Assembly (NCBI GenBank): GCA_002305615.1
Contig: DBPU01000028.1
Location: 1-24,696 of the forward strand
Reading direction: 5' to 3'
Length of the DNA stretch: 24,696 nt
Origin: Verrucomicrobia bacterium UBA1412
GTDB taxonomy: Bacteria; Verrucomicrobiota; Verrucomicrobiia; Limisphaerales; UBA1412
Under the pieces are notes generated by a model that saw only the letters and a program-made list of their open reading frames with translations, did no database searches and was not told the DNA's origin. Below are positions 14,819 through 23,959 of the stretch, piece after piece; the first letter of the stretch is position 1; each line of letters begins with the position of its first letter. A program made the position numbers and the translations under genes.

Positions 14819-16231
14819 ATGCCTCAGAAAAACAGACTCATCCTCAAGAACTTGGATAACAAAGATTATAATAACACTCTTTCTTGTTATCTGGAAGAAG
14901 GTGGCTACGAAACTCTGAAAAAAGCGCTTTCTCTCAAAGAAAAGACCACCCAGGACGGCAAAAAACTTTCCCCACAGCAGCAGTTGCGAGATGAAGTAAA
15001 GGCTTCCGGCCTTCGCGGCCGCGGCGGTGCAGGCTTCTCGACCGGCCTCAAATGGTCCTTTGTGAACCGCGCCTCCGGTAAGCCTATCTACCTGGTTTGC
15101 AACTGCGATGAGTCTGAGCCCGGCACCTTCAAGGATCGACAGATCGTCCACAAAGACCCTCATCAGCTCATCGAGGGAATGATCATTTCCTGCTTCGCCA
15201 ACGATGTTCACCTGGCCTACATCTACATCCGGGGTGAATTCAACGAAGGCGCTAAAATTTTGAACCGGGCTCTGGATGAAGCCAGATCCAGAAATCTCTT
15301 GGGCAAGAATATCTTGGATAGCGGCTACGACTTGGAAATTTACATCCATCGCGGTGCCGGTGCCTATATCTGCGGTGAAGAAACCGGAGCCCTGAGCTCC
15401 CTGGAAGGATATCGCCCCCAGCCGCGTCTGAAACCTCCCTATTTTCCTGCGGCTCTGGGCCTTTATATGTGCCCCACTATCGTCAACAACGTGGAGACAC
15501 TCTGCGCCGTCAAGCATGTGATCGAAATAGGCGCCTCGCAATATGCCAAACTGGGAATCCCTTCGGACCCGGGAACTCGCATTGTGGGTGTCAGCGGACA
15601 GGTCCGCAACCCGGGATATTTTGAGGTCGAGATCGGAAAAATCACTCTGGGTCAAATCATTAATGATCTGGCCGGCGGTCCCCGCTCCGGTCGTCACATC
15701 AAGGCGATTATCCCCGGCGGATCCTCTTCTAAGGTCCTGAGAGCGGATGAGAAAATTACCCTCAAAACCAAAAATCCGGATGGCACCCTGTCCGAAAAAG
15801 TGGTAGATGTCTTTGACTTACCTTTCGATTCCGATAGCATTGCCGCAGCCGGGAGCATGATCGGCTCCGGCGGCATCGTCGTCATTGATGACACGACCAG
15901 CATGGTGGAAGTCGCCGCCAACGTCAGCGAGTTTTATGTCCACGAAAGCTGCGGACAGTGTACCCCTTGCAGAGAGGGCACCCGCTGGATGAATAAGATT
16001 TTGAAACGCATTCTGGCCGGTAACGGCCGCCGTGACGATGTAGATGAGCTGGTTCGAATTTCTCAGAATATTATGAATGGCAGGTCGTTATGTGCTTTTG
16101 GAGAAGCCGCATCCTGGCCCATCGAAAGTTACGTTTTAAAATTCCGCGATGAATTCCTCGCCCTGTGTGCGTCGGCTGAAGATTCTCGCAAAGAAATTTG
16201 GGGTGAAGCCGGCATCAACCGGTTTGCATAA
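14819..16231 (+). CDS. nuoF: NADH-quinone oxidoreductase subunit F (NADH- and FMN-binding)
   Basis: A 470-residue subunit that binds NADH and FMN and takes up the electron pair. GLRGRGGAGFSTGLKW (64-79) is the glycine-rich NADH/FMN loop. NCDESEPGTFKDR (95-107) and YICGEETGALSSLEG (183-197) are the FMN-contacting motifs. The [4Fe-4S] N3 ligands are Cys378, Cys381 and Cys384 (ESCGQCTPCREG) and Cys425 (SLCAFG). The N-terminal ~50 residues are more charged than in many relatives. ATG 14819 has no clear Shine-Dalgarno. I see no convincing forward promoter in the tRNA-containing gap before it, so read-through from upstream of nuoE is the simplest assumption. nuoG follows after 18 bases. Confidence 0.97.
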   Translation: MPQKNRLILKNLDNKDYNNTLSCYLEEGGYETLKKALSLKEKTTQDGKKLSPQQQLRDEVKASGLRGRGGAGFSTGLKWSFVNRASGKPIYLVCNCDESEPGTFKDRQIVHKDPHQLIEGMIISCFANDVHLAYIYIRGEFNEGAKILNRALDEARSRNLLGKNILDSGYDLEIYIHRGAGAYICGEETGALSSLEGYRPQPRLKPPYFPAALGLYMCPTIVNNVETLCAVKHVIEIGASQYAKLGIPSDPGTRIVGVSGQVRNPGYFEVEIGKITLGQIINDLAGGPRSGRHIKAIIPGGSSSKVLRADEKITLKTKNPDGTLSEKVVDVFDLPFDSDSIAAAGSMIGSGGIVVIDDTTSMVEVAANVSEFYVHESCGQCTPCREGTRWMNKILKRILAGNGRRDDVDELVRISQNIMNGRSLCAFGEAASWPIESYVLKFRDEFLALCASAEDSRKEIWGEAGINRFA

Positions 16232-16249
16232 AAATGACAGAGACGAAAA

Positions 16250-17962
16250 ATGAGTAACGAAGAAAAAGTTCAAGCGAAAGTGGAGGTTCCGATGATCACC
16301 TTCAAAGTGGATGGCCAGACAGTCTCGGTCCCCAAAACGCTTCCTCATCCTGTCACAGGCAAGCCCGAGCCCATCAGCATCATTCAGGCTTGCGCCCTTG
16401 CCGGAGTCAATATTCCCCACCTTTGCTACCATCCCAAGCTCCCGGTAGCCGGAAACTGCCGTATGTGCCTGATCGAGTACGGAATGCCCGTTCTGGACCG
16501 CGAACGCAAGCCGGTTCTGAATCCGGATGGCTCACCTCAGATCAGGAGAATTCCCCGTCAGGCAATCGCCTGCGCCACACCGGTCACTCCCGGCATGGAA
16601 GTTTATACCCAGACCGAAGGCGTCGTCCGCGCACGCAAATCGGTCCTGGAGTTCCTGGCTCTGAACCACCCCCTGGATTGCCCGATTTGCGACAAAGCCG
16701 GCGAGTGCAAACTCCAGGAATATGTCCACCAATACGGGCAGGAGACCTCCCACTTCTTTGAAACCAAGCTCGAAAAACCCAAGAAAAAAGCGATCAGCTC
16801 CAAAATCGTCTTGGATAACGAGCGCTGCATTCTCTGCACCCGCTGCGTCCGCTTTACCGATAGTGTCGCCAAAAATCCGGCTTTGGGAATTCTCAATCGC
16901 GGTGCCCTTAACACCATTTCCAACTATCCGGGAACCGAGTTTGAGCATAATTACACTCTGAACACGGTCGATATCTGCCCGGTGGGCGCTCTGACCTCAC
17001 GCGATTTCCGCTTCCAGATGCGCACCTGGTTCCTTTCCGAGACTCCGAGCATCTGCCCCAACTGCGCCACCGGCTGCAATATCCTGATTCATAGCCTCAA
17101 AGGCCATATTTACCGCCTCACCCCGCGTGAAAATGACGCTGTCAATTCCTGCTGGATGTGCGATTCGGGCCGCCTCAACTATAAGTGGGTGAATGACTCC
17201 CGCAGACTTTCAAACGTCCTCTGGAGCGAAGCTGGCCGCCGCGACGAAATCGATTGGGAAACCGCGATCAGCAAAATCTCTGCCGCGCTTAAATCTTCTT
17301 CCAAAGGTTCTACGGCGATCCTCGTATCCGCCCGCCAGAGCACCGAAGAAATTTTCCTCGTCAGCAAGCTCGCAAAACTTCTGGAAGCGCAGACCGATAG
17401 CCTGCCGCGCATCGGTGAGGGAGATTTTCTCCTGCTTAACCCCGACATGAACCCCAATAGCAAGGCCATTGAGATTTTCGGGTTGGCCTCCGCTACTCCC
17501 GGCGCGAACGTCTCCAAGATCGCCAAGGCAATTGAATCGGGCGCCATTCGCAACCTCATCGCTATTGGCGAAAACCCGGTCGAAATGGGTATTGAACCGG
17601 GCCTCCTCAGCCGCCTGGATTTATTCGTGGTTTGCGACATCCTGGGCAATAAATCAACTCTCGAAGCCCAGTATCTCCTGCCCGGCGCGAGCTTCGCTGA
17701 GAAACAGGGAACCTTTATCAATGCCAAGGGCCGTGTCCAACGCTTCGGCAAAGCCTTCGACCCGATGGGCGAGGCCCGACCCGAGTATTGGATTCTCTCC
17801 TCTCTCCTCTCTGCGCTGACCGATAAACTTTGGCCCAAGACGCCCGAAGAAATTTTTAACATGATGGCCGCTGAGCTCCCCGCCTTTAACGGGATGACCT
17901 GGGCCAAGCTCGGCACCGCCGGCATGAATCTCCTTTCAACAACGAACACGACTGAAAAATGA
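16250..17962 (+). CDS. nuoG: NADH-quinone oxidoreductase subunit G, short form with N7 ligands
   Basis: A 570-residue iron-sulfur subunit conducting electrons from NuoF/E. N1b [2Fe-2S] ligands are Cys59, Cys70, Cys73 and Cys108. N5 ligands are His140, Cys144, Cys147 and Cys153. N4 ligands are Cys193, Cys196, Cys199 and Cys243. A fourth set, Cys269-x2-Cys272-x3-Cys276-x27-Cys304, matches the off-pathway N7 cluster found in some bacteria. The C-terminal molybdopterin-oxidoreductase-like domain is much shorter than in E. coli NuoG (about 900 residues) and ends without the usual later parts. The start has AGAG upstream. The stop overlaps nuoH (ATGA at 17959-17962), implying coupled translation. 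Confidence 0.96.
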   Translation: MSNEEKVQAKVEVPMITFKVDGQTVSVPKTLPHPVTGKPEPISIIQACALAGVNIPHLCYHPKLPVAGNCRMCLIEYGMPVLDRERKPVLNPDGSPQIRRIPRQAIACATPVTPGMEVYTQTEGVVRARKSVLEFLALNHPLDCPICDKAGECKLQEYVHQYGQETSHFFETKLEKPKKKAISSKIVLDNERCILCTRCVRFTDSVAKNPALGILNRGALNTISNYPGTEFEHNYTLNTVDICPVGALTSRDFRFQMRTWFLSETPSICPNCATGCNILIHSLKGHIYRLTPRENDAVNSCWMCDSGRLNYKWVNDSRRLSNVLWSEAGRRDEIDWETAISKISAALKSSSKGSTAILVSARQSTEEIFLVSKLAKLLEAQTDSLPRIGEGDFLLLNPDMNPNSKAIEIFGLASATPGANVSKIAKAIESGAIRNLIAIGENPVEMGIEPGLLSRLDLFVVCDILGNKSTLEAQYLLPGASFAEKQGTFINAKGRVQRFGKAFDPMGEARPEYWILSSLLSALTDKLWPKTPEEIFNMMAAELPAFNGMTWAKLGTAGMNLLSTTNTTEK

Positions 17963-19068
17963 TTGGCGAACTTCTTTACTCCTTTTTGGATTGGCTCAAG
18001 CAGATTCCCCACTTCTGGTGGTGGCTGGCCTTTACTCTCGTCAAAATCGGAGCCGCCATCGGCCTGCTCCTGGGAATGGTCGCCTATACCGTCGTCCTGG
18101 AGCGCCGTGTGGCTTCCTTCATTCAGGACCGCCTTGGCCCCAACCGTTCCGGCCCCTGGGGACTCCTCCAACCGGCTTGCGACGGCATTAAAGCTTTCCT
18201 GAAGGAAGACTTTATCCCGGGCGGTGTGCATCGCTTCTTTTACTGGCTCGCACCCGCTGCCCTGATGGTTCCCGCCATGATGACCCTGGCCGTGATTCCC
18301 TTCGGCTCCAATATCGGCGCCCAGCCGATGGTGATTGCTGATCTCAATGTCGGCCTGCTCTATACCTTCGCCGTCGTCTCGATGTCCGTCTATGGCATCG
18401 TCCTGGCAGGTTACGCCGCCAATTCCAAATACCCCTTTATCGGCGGAATGCGCGCCAGTGCCCAGATGATCTCCTATGAGGGTACGATGGGCCTATCCAT
18501 CATCCCCATTTTCATGCTCGCCGGAAGCGCCAATCTGAGCGCCATTATCGCCTGGCAAACTACTTCTCCCTTCCATTGGGGAATTATCCAGGCACCGCTC
18601 TCGGCCCTTCTTTTCTTCATTGCCACTCTGGCCGAATCCAACCGCACCCCCTTCGATATGGCTGAGGCTGAGCAGGAACTGGCCGGCGGCTACAATGTGG
18701 AGTATGGCGCCATGAAATTTGCGCTCTTCTTTATGGCTGAGTATGCCAGCGTCATTATGGGTTCGGCGATCTTTGTCACCCTCTTCCTGGGCGGCTGGTC
18801 ACTGCCTCTGCCCTGGCTCAATGCACCCGCGGCCAATTCCTGGCTCGGTATCTTGATCGGTTTCATCCATATCGGCATTTTCCTGGCCAAGACCTCCTGT
18901 ATGGTCTTCCTGATTGTCTGGATACGATGGATGCTGCCGCGTTTACGCTTTGATCAGCTCATGGACCTGGGCTGGCGCAAAATGATGCCCCTGGCGCTCT
19001 GTAACATTGTGTTTTACGCCATATTGCTCTGGGGAATTGCCATGTTTAGGAAGGTCTTCGAGATTTAA
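17959..19068 (+). CDS. nuoH: NADH-quinone oxidoreductase subunit H
   Basis: A 369-residue membrane subunit at the junction of the peripheral and membrane arms, helping form the quinone chamber. About eight helices are visible. Conserved loops are RLGPNRSGPWGLLQPACDGI (the first cytoplasmic loop, about 54-73) and LAESNRTPFDMAEAEQELAGG (in the third, about 222-242), whose acidic residues line the quinone/proton path. Length is slightly above E. coli NuoH (325) because of a longer N-terminus and an extended loop before the last helices. Overlaps nuoG by four bases; 24 bases precede nuoI. Confidence 0.97.
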   Translation: MIGELLYSFLDWLKQIPHFWWWLAFTLVKIGAAIGLLLGMVAYTVVLERRVASFIQDRLGPNRSGPWGLLQPACDGIKAFLKEDFIPGGVHRFFYWLAPAALMVPAMMTLAVIPFGSNIGAQPMVIADLNVGLLYTFAVVSMSVYGIVLAGYAANSKYPFIGGMRASAQMISYEGTMGLSIIPIFMLAGSANLSAIIAWQTTSPFHWGIIQAPLSALLFFIATLAESNRTPFDMAEAEQELAGGYNVEYGAMKFALFFMAEYASVIMGSAIFVTLFLGGWSLPLPWLNAPAANSWLGILIGFIHIGIFLAKTSCMVFLIVWIRWMLPRLRFDQLMDLGWRKMMPLALCNIVFYAILLWGIAMFRKVFEI

Positions 19069-19092
19069 TAATCCGCCAGTGGAGACGATAAG

Positions 19093-19611
19093 ATGATTGT
19101 AAGACGTAGAAAAATGACTTTGTGGGAGCGACTCTATCTGCCGACCATTATCGGCGGGTTTGCAGTCAGCATTAAGCACTTCTTCCGCAAAAAAATCACG
19201 ATGCGCTATCCGGAAGAAAAATGGACGCTGCCCCCCGGATATCGCGGAATCCCCTACCTGGTGAAGGATCAGCATGGACGCGTCAAATGCGTCAGCTGCC
19301 AGCTCTGCGAATTTATCTGCCCTCCAAAGGCGATTAAAGTGACTCCTCCGGGCCCTGTCGATAATCCGCAGGTCGGTAGCGTCGAAAAGCAGCCCCGGGA
19401 GTTTGAAATCAATATGACCCGCTGCATCTTCTGCGGTTATTGCCAGGAAGTCTGCCCCGAAGAAGCCATCTTCCTCATGGACGATTATTCCATGTGCAAA
19501 CACAGCCGCGAAGAAATGATTTTGAACATGGAAAAACTCCTGGAGTTGGGCGGCGTCCGTGAGGATCGCCTCATGAAGTGGAAAAACAAACACAACCCTC
19601 AGAGGAGCTGA
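19093..19611 (+). CDS. nuoI: NADH-quinone oxidoreductase subunit I (8Fe ferredoxin-like)
   Basis: A 172-residue peripheral subunit carrying clusters N6a and N6b towards N2 and quinone. Two ferredoxin motifs are complete: Cys66-x2-Cys69-x2-Cys72-x3-CysPro (Cys76) and Cys111-x2-Cys114-x2-Cys117-x3-CysPro (Cys121), with cross-paired ligands as usual. The N-terminal amphipathic stretch (10-31) fits membrane contact. The start at 19093 has GGAG at good spacing; Met8 is a less likely alternative. nuoJ begins three bases after the stop. Confidence 0.97.
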   Translation: MIVRRRKMTLWERLYLPTIIGGFAVSIKHFFRKKITMRYPEEKWTLPPGYRGIPYLVKDQHGRVKCVSCQLCEFICPPKAIKVTPPGPVDNPQVGSVEKQPREFEINMTRCIFCGYCQEVCPEEAIFLMDDYSMCKHSREEMILNMEKLLELGGVREDRLMKWKNKHNPQRS

Positions 19612-19614
19612 TTT

Positions 19615-20178
19615 ATGTGGGAAACCTTAACGAATTATAATTGGGAAAATATATTCAGCCTTCTGCCCGGAGCGCTCGTTTTCTATGTCCTGGCAGGTCT
19701 GGCAATTCTTTTCGGCATTCTGGTCGTGGCCAATCCGTTCAGCCGCTCCCCTATCAATAGCGGTCTGAGTCTCCTGGCTACCGTACTGTCTCTGGCCGGC
19801 ATGTCTGTCCTCCTGCACGCATATTTCCTGGCAGCGGTTCAGGTCATCGTCTATGCAGGGGCCGTATTGATTCTTTTTATCTTCGTGCTCATGCTCTCAC
19901 GCAAAGAGATGAAAATGGTCTTCACCTCCACCCGGATTCGCTATGCGGTGGGAACCGTCATCGCTTTGGCTCTGGCATGTCTGCTCCTGTCGATCGTCTT
20001 CCAGATGCCGGCCGCCGCCCCTGTAAAAGAGGCTGTGGATGGAACCGTCCCGGCCATCGGCAGACTGCTCGTCACCGAGTACCTGGTCCCCTTTGAGGCG
20101 ATCTCTGTCCTCCTCCTGGCTGCGATTGTCGGCGTGGTTCATCTGAGCAAACCCAATACGAAAGGAGAATCGAAATAA
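19615..20178 (+). CDS. nuoJ: NADH-quinone oxidoreductase subunit J
   Basis: A 187-residue membrane subunit with about five helices. The signature QVIVYAGAVLILFIFVLMLS (about 80-99) is the third helix with its pi-bulge, used in coupling. The C-terminal FEAISVLLLAAIVGVVHLSK (about 160-179) is also typical. GAGGAG nine bases upstream supports the start. The final base of its stop codon is the first base of the nuoK start (TAATG). Confidence 0.95.
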   Translation: MWETLTNYNWENIFSLLPGALVFYVLAGLAILFGILVVANPFSRSPINSGLSLLATVLSLAGMSVLLHAYFLAAVQVIVYAGAVLILFIFVLMLSRKEMKMVFTSTRIRYAVGTVIALALACLLLSIVFQMPAAAPVKEAVDGTVPAIGRLLVTEYLVPFEAISVLLLAAIVGVVHLSKPNTKGESK

Positions 20179-20504
20179 TGGAAACTTTTGAAAGCTTTTT
20201 GACGATTGGTCTGGGTCATTATTTGACCGTAAGCGTTATCCTCTTTTGCCTGGGCGTCCTGGGTCTCCTGACACGCCGCAATCTGATCGTGGTCTATATG
20301 TCGCTGGAGCTCATGCTCAATGCCGCCAACCTGGCCCTGGTCGCCTTTTCCTATTTCAATAAGAGCCTGGATGGGCAAGTCGTGGTCATGCTCGTCGTGA
20401 CCATTGCGGCCGCAGAGGTTGCAGTCGGTCTGGCGTTAATCGTCTCGCTGGCCCGCAAGAAACTCCCCGTATGGGTTAACGACCTCAACAAGCTGAAATA
20501 CTAG
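20178..20504 (+). CDS. nuoK: NADH-quinone oxidoreductase subunit K
   Basis: A 108-residue, three-helix membrane subunit in the proton path. Helix 2 contains the conserved Glu in YMSLELMLNAANLALVAF (residues ~35-52), and helix 3 the second Glu in VTIAAAEVAVGLAL. Length is normal (E. coli NuoK is 100). AGGAG lies at suitable spacing. It overlaps nuoJ by one base and nuoL follows after 12 bases. Confidence 0.97.
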   Translation: METFESFLTIGLGHYLTVSVILFCLGVLGLLTRRNLIVVYMSLELMLNAANLALVAFSYFNKSLDGQVVVMLVVTIAAAEVAVGLALIVSLARKKLPVWVNDLNKLKY

Positions 20505-20516
20505 AGAGAAATCACT

Positions 20517-22415
20517 ATGACTAATATCCTTTTAGCTATTCTTTTTTTACCGATTCTTTCTGCGGCAGCCATCACGCTGTTCACGCTGCGCCGGCCCACC
20601 GTCAGCGCGGGTATTTCCATCGGTTCCTGCTGTTTAACTTTTATCCTCTCGGTGCTCCTTTACCGGGGTGCCGTCTCACAGGGGCTGCCTCTTGAAATCT
20701 CCTTTACCTGGCTCTCAGTCGGAGCTCTCTCCGTGGAACTGGGTTTCCTGGTGGATCGGCTGAGCCTTCTCATGCTCCTGGTGGTTACCGGCATCGGCTC
20801 TCTTATCCACATCTATTCCAGAGGCTACATGCAGGGCGACCCTTCCAACTCCCGCTACTTTGCCGGACTGAGCATCTTCATGTTCTCCATGACCGGCATC
20901 ATCCTGGCTAATAACCTGTTAATGATCTTTGTCTTCTGGGAAATGGTCGGCCTCTCCAGCTATCTCCTCATTGGGTTCTGGATGACCAAGCCCTCAGCTG
21001 CCGATGCCGGCAAAAAGGCTTTCCTCTGCAACCGCATAGGCGATACCGGCTTTCTCCTGGGCATCATTATCCTCTGGGGAACTCTGGGGACGCTCGGTTT
21101 CAGCCAGATCAATTCTCTCCTGGCGGCCAACCCGGCTGCTCTGGGGTCCTGGACGACCCTCGTGGGCTTGCTTCTTTTCTGCGGCGTTGTCGGTAAATCG
21201 GCTCAGTTCCCACTGCATGTCTGGCTGCCCGACGCTATGGAAGGTCCCACGCCTGTCAGCGCATTGATCCATGCCGCGACTATGGTTGCCGCCGGTGTTT
21301 ACCTCCTGGCTCGCGCTTTTGCGATTTTTTCTCTCCCCGCTGCCTGGCCTGAATCTCTCGCCTGGTTCAATTTTTCCGCTCTGGAAGCAGTCGCCTTCAC
21401 CGGCGCTCTGACCGCTCTTCTGGCCGCGCTCATCGCCGTCCAGCAAAACGATATCAAGCGCATCCTTGCTTATTCCACGCTCTCTCAGCTTGGGTACATG
21501 GTCATGGCTGTTGGTATCGCCTACCCCGTTGCCGGTATGTACCACTTGACGACTCATGCCTTCTTCAAGGCGCTCCTCTTCCTGGGAGCCGGTTCGGTCA
21601 TCGTCGCTCTGCATCACGAGCAGAATATCTGGAAAATGGGCGGACTCCTAAAGCGGATGCCCATCACCTTCTTCACTTTCCTGGTCGGCACGCTGGCCCT
21701 TTGCGGAGTCCCTCCTCTGAGCGGTTTCTTCAGCAAAGATGCGATTATCGCCCAAGCTTTTTCCAAGAGCACCTGTCTGGGCACCATTTCCGTCGGGGTC
21801 GCTTTCCTGACCACCTTCTATATGGGCCGCCTTTTCTTTGTCGCTTTCATGGGCAAAGCCCGCTCTCAGTCCGCCGAAAAATCTCAGGAAACTCCTCCGG
21901 TCATGACCTATCCTCTGATCCTTCTGGCCATCGCGGCCGTCTTTGCCGGATTCTGGAATGTGGATACCTGGATGATGCGCCATTACGGTCTGGAACCTGA
22001 ATCCGCCGGATGGTTTGCCAAACTCCTTTACCCCTTTGAGCATGCTCCCATGGCTGCCCTCCTGAGCCTGGCGGCAGTCGCCTGCGGAGCGGTTCTGGCC
22101 TACAAACTTTATTACAATGCCAAACAGGACGTTCTTCCCTCTCAGCTGGGCTCGGTAGCCCGCTGGCTCAAGGATAAATTCTATCTGGATGAGCTCTATG
22201 AAAACACACTGATCTGGTGTCAGGATAAATTCGCCCTGGTCTGTGATAAATTCGACCGTTGGATTATTGGCGGAGCCCTCGTCGGGACCGTCTACCACGG
22301 AGTCGAACTGATCGGCCGCCTCTGGCGCCTCTCTCAAACCGGGAGCGTTCAGACGTATGCCGCCATCTTTGTTTTTGGTTTTGTGGTGCTCGCTTATTGG
22401 GTTGTTAACTGGTAA
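20517..22415 (+). CDS. nuoL: NADH-quinone oxidoreductase subunit L (distal antiporter-like)
   Basis: A 632-residue, roughly 16-helix Mrp-antiporter-like proton-pumping subunit. The proton-antiporter core is clear: FVFWEMVGLSSYLLIGFW carries the helix-5 Glu, HVWLPDAMEGPTPVSALIHA is the conserved half-channel and broken-helix region, and ILAYSTLSQLGYM supplies the central lysine/helix-8 region. The C-terminal extension (~500-632), including the Lys- and Asp-rich segment LKDKFYLDELYENTLIWCQDK, corresponds to the long lateral helix that clamps the membrane arm. Length close to E. coli NuoL (613). The start has AGAG upstream. 18 bases to nuoM. Confidence 0.97.
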   Translation: MTNILLAILFLPILSAAAITLFTLRRPTVSAGISIGSCCLTFILSVLLYRGAVSQGLPLEISFTWLSVGALSVELGFLVDRLSLLMLLVVTGIGSLIHIYSRGYMQGDPSNSRYFAGLSIFMFSMTGIILANNLLMIFVFWEMVGLSSYLLIGFWMTKPSAADAGKKAFLCNRIGDTGFLLGIIILWGTLGTLGFSQINSLLAANPAALGSWTTLVGLLLFCGVVGKSAQFPLHVWLPDAMEGPTPVSALIHAATMVAAGVYLLARAFAIFSLPAAWPESLAWFNFSALEAVAFTGALTALLAALIAVQQNDIKRILAYSTLSQLGYMVMAVGIAYPVAGMYHLTTHAFFKALLFLGAGSVIVALHHEQNIWKMGGLLKRMPITFFTFLVGTLALCGVPPLSGFFSKDAIIAQAFSKSTCLGTISVGVAFLTTFYMGRLFFVAFMGKARSQSAEKSQETPPVMTYPLILLAIAAVFAGFWNVDTWMMRHYGLEPESAGWFAKLLYPFEHAPMAALLSLAAVACGAVLAYKLYYNAKQDVLPSQLGSVARWLKDKFYLDELYENTLIWCQDKFALVCDKFDRWIIGGALVGTVYHGVELIGRLWRLSQTGSVQTYAAIFVFGFVVLAYWVVNW

Positions 22416-22433
22416 TGAATTGAATTTAAGGAC

Positions 22434-23945
22434 ATGTTACTGACTACTATTTTGCTCATTCCGTTGCTGGGTGCTCTGCTTGTGCTGACCATCCCGGCTA
22501 ATTTTCGGGTCCTCCACCGCGGAGTTGCGATCTTCGCCACGGGACTCTCGGCAATCCTTTCCCTCTTCCTCCTTTTCGGCTTCCAGACCGGAGTCGAAGG
22601 GTACCAGTTCGTCCACAAGGTGGCCTGGGTTCCCTCCATCGGCCTCAACTATCATGTCGGCGTGGATGGCATCAATCTGGGTCTGGTCATCATGGCCGCC
22701 TGGGTCTCCTTTGCCGCAGCGCTGGTCTCCTATGAAATCAAAAAGCAGGATAAACTCTACTATTCGCTCCTCCTGCTCATGTGCGGCGGAGTGATCGGCA
22801 CCTTTGCCTCGCTTGATATTATCTTCTTCTATGCCATGCACGAGCTGGCCCTGATCCCCACTTTCATCATGATCGGCGTCTGGGGCCGCGGTGAAAAACG
22901 GGTCTATGCCGCTTTCCAGATGGCCATTTATCTCTCCATCGGCGCCATGATCGTGCTGGCCGGACTGATCTGCCTCTATGCCGGAGCCGGTGCCAAAACC
23001 TTCGATATGCAGGAGCTTGCCGCCATCTGTGCCGCCGAGCCAATGTCCCTTCCCCTTCAAAAATGGGCGATTCCGACCCTCCTTCTGGGCTTTGGCATCC
23101 TGGTCGGATTGGTCCCCTTCCACACCTGGGCACCGCTGACCTATAGCTCCGCCCCGAGCGCCCCGGCCATGATTCATGCCGGCGTTCTCAAAAAATTCGG
23201 TCTCTACGGCATTATCCGCCTCATCCTGCCGCTGATGCCCCAAGAGCTCCACCCCTGGATGGAAATCCTGGTCGTCATGGCCCTGGTCAACGCTATTTAC
23301 TGCGGCTTTATTGCCATTCGCCAGAAGTGCTTCGCCATGATGTGCAGCTATTCAAGCCTTTCACACGTCGGCTTTATTTTCCTGGGAATCGCAGTCCTCA
23401 ACAATCTGGCCCTGACCGGAGCCGTCTTCCTGATGGTTGCTCACGGTTTCCTGGCCGCCCTGCTCTTTGCCCTGAACGGATGGCTCCACCAGCAGACCGG
23501 CGGCACCGCCATGGCGAATATGGGAGGCTTGATGCAGAAGATGCCTTTTATCGGCTTCATTATGAGTGCCACGCTCCTGGCCGGATGCGGACTCCCCTTC
23601 TTCGGCAACTTTGTGGGTGAATTCCTGATTCTTTTCGGTGCCTGGCAGAGCGCTTGGCATTGGCCCGCCGCTTTGGGAGTCTTTACCGGACTCATCATCT
23701 CCGCTGTTTATATGCTGCGCGCCATACGCCAGGTCCTGCACGGGCAATCCCCGGCTGAGCTCTCCGGCGTAGTGGATGCGAATGCCTGGAGGAAGCTCCC
23801 CTACGCCTTGCTGATAGCCGGTCTTTTGGCCATCGGCACCTGGCCCATGCTGCTTACCGGCAAAATGAAAGAGGCTGTCAGCCAAACCCTCGAACCGGTC
23901 AACTCTTTGACCGTTCAGGATCAAATTAACACTCCATCTGAATAA
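22434..23945 (+). CDS. nuoM: NADH-quinone oxidoreductase subunit M (antiporter-like)
   Basis: A 503-residue antiporter-like membrane subunit with about 14 helices. Markers include VGVDGINLGLVIMAAWV near the N-terminus, FYAMHELALIPTFIMIGVWG (helix-5 Glu, about 124-143), LVPFHTWAPLTYSSAPSAPA (broken helix and loop, about 224-243) and MCSYSSLSHVGFI near 303. Length equals that of E. coli NuoM (509) within a few residues. A weak AAGG precedes ATG 22434. nuoN follows after 14 bases. Confidence 0.97.
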   Translation: MLLTTILLIPLLGALLVLTIPANFRVLHRGVAIFATGLSAILSLFLLFGFQTGVEGYQFVHKVAWVPSIGLNYHVGVDGINLGLVIMAAWVSFAAALVSYEIKKQDKLYYSLLLLMCGGVIGTFASLDIIFFYAMHELALIPTFIMIGVWGRGEKRVYAAFQMAIYLSIGAMIVLAGLICLYAGAGAKTFDMQELAAICAAEPMSLPLQKWAIPTLLLGFGILVGLVPFHTWAPLTYSSAPSAPAMIHAGVLKKFGLYGIIRLILPLMPQELHPWMEILVVMALVNAIYCGFIAIRQKCFAMMCSYSSLSHVGFIFLGIAVLNNLALTGAVFLMVAHGFLAALLFALNGWLHQQTGGTAMANMGGLMQKMPFIGFIMSATLLAGCGLPFFGNFVGEFLILFGAWQSAWHWPAALGVFTGLIISAVYMLRAIRQVLHGQSPAELSGVVDANAWRKLPYALLIAGLLAIGTWPMLLTGKMKEAVSQTLEPVNSLTVQDQINTPSE

Positions 23946-23959
23946 AACTTATTGATTGT

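Noticed and set aside
17179..18231. 350-codon open frame on the - strand
   Set aside because: Antisense to nuoG and nuoH, whose cofactor and loop motifs are intact; the product shows no motif.
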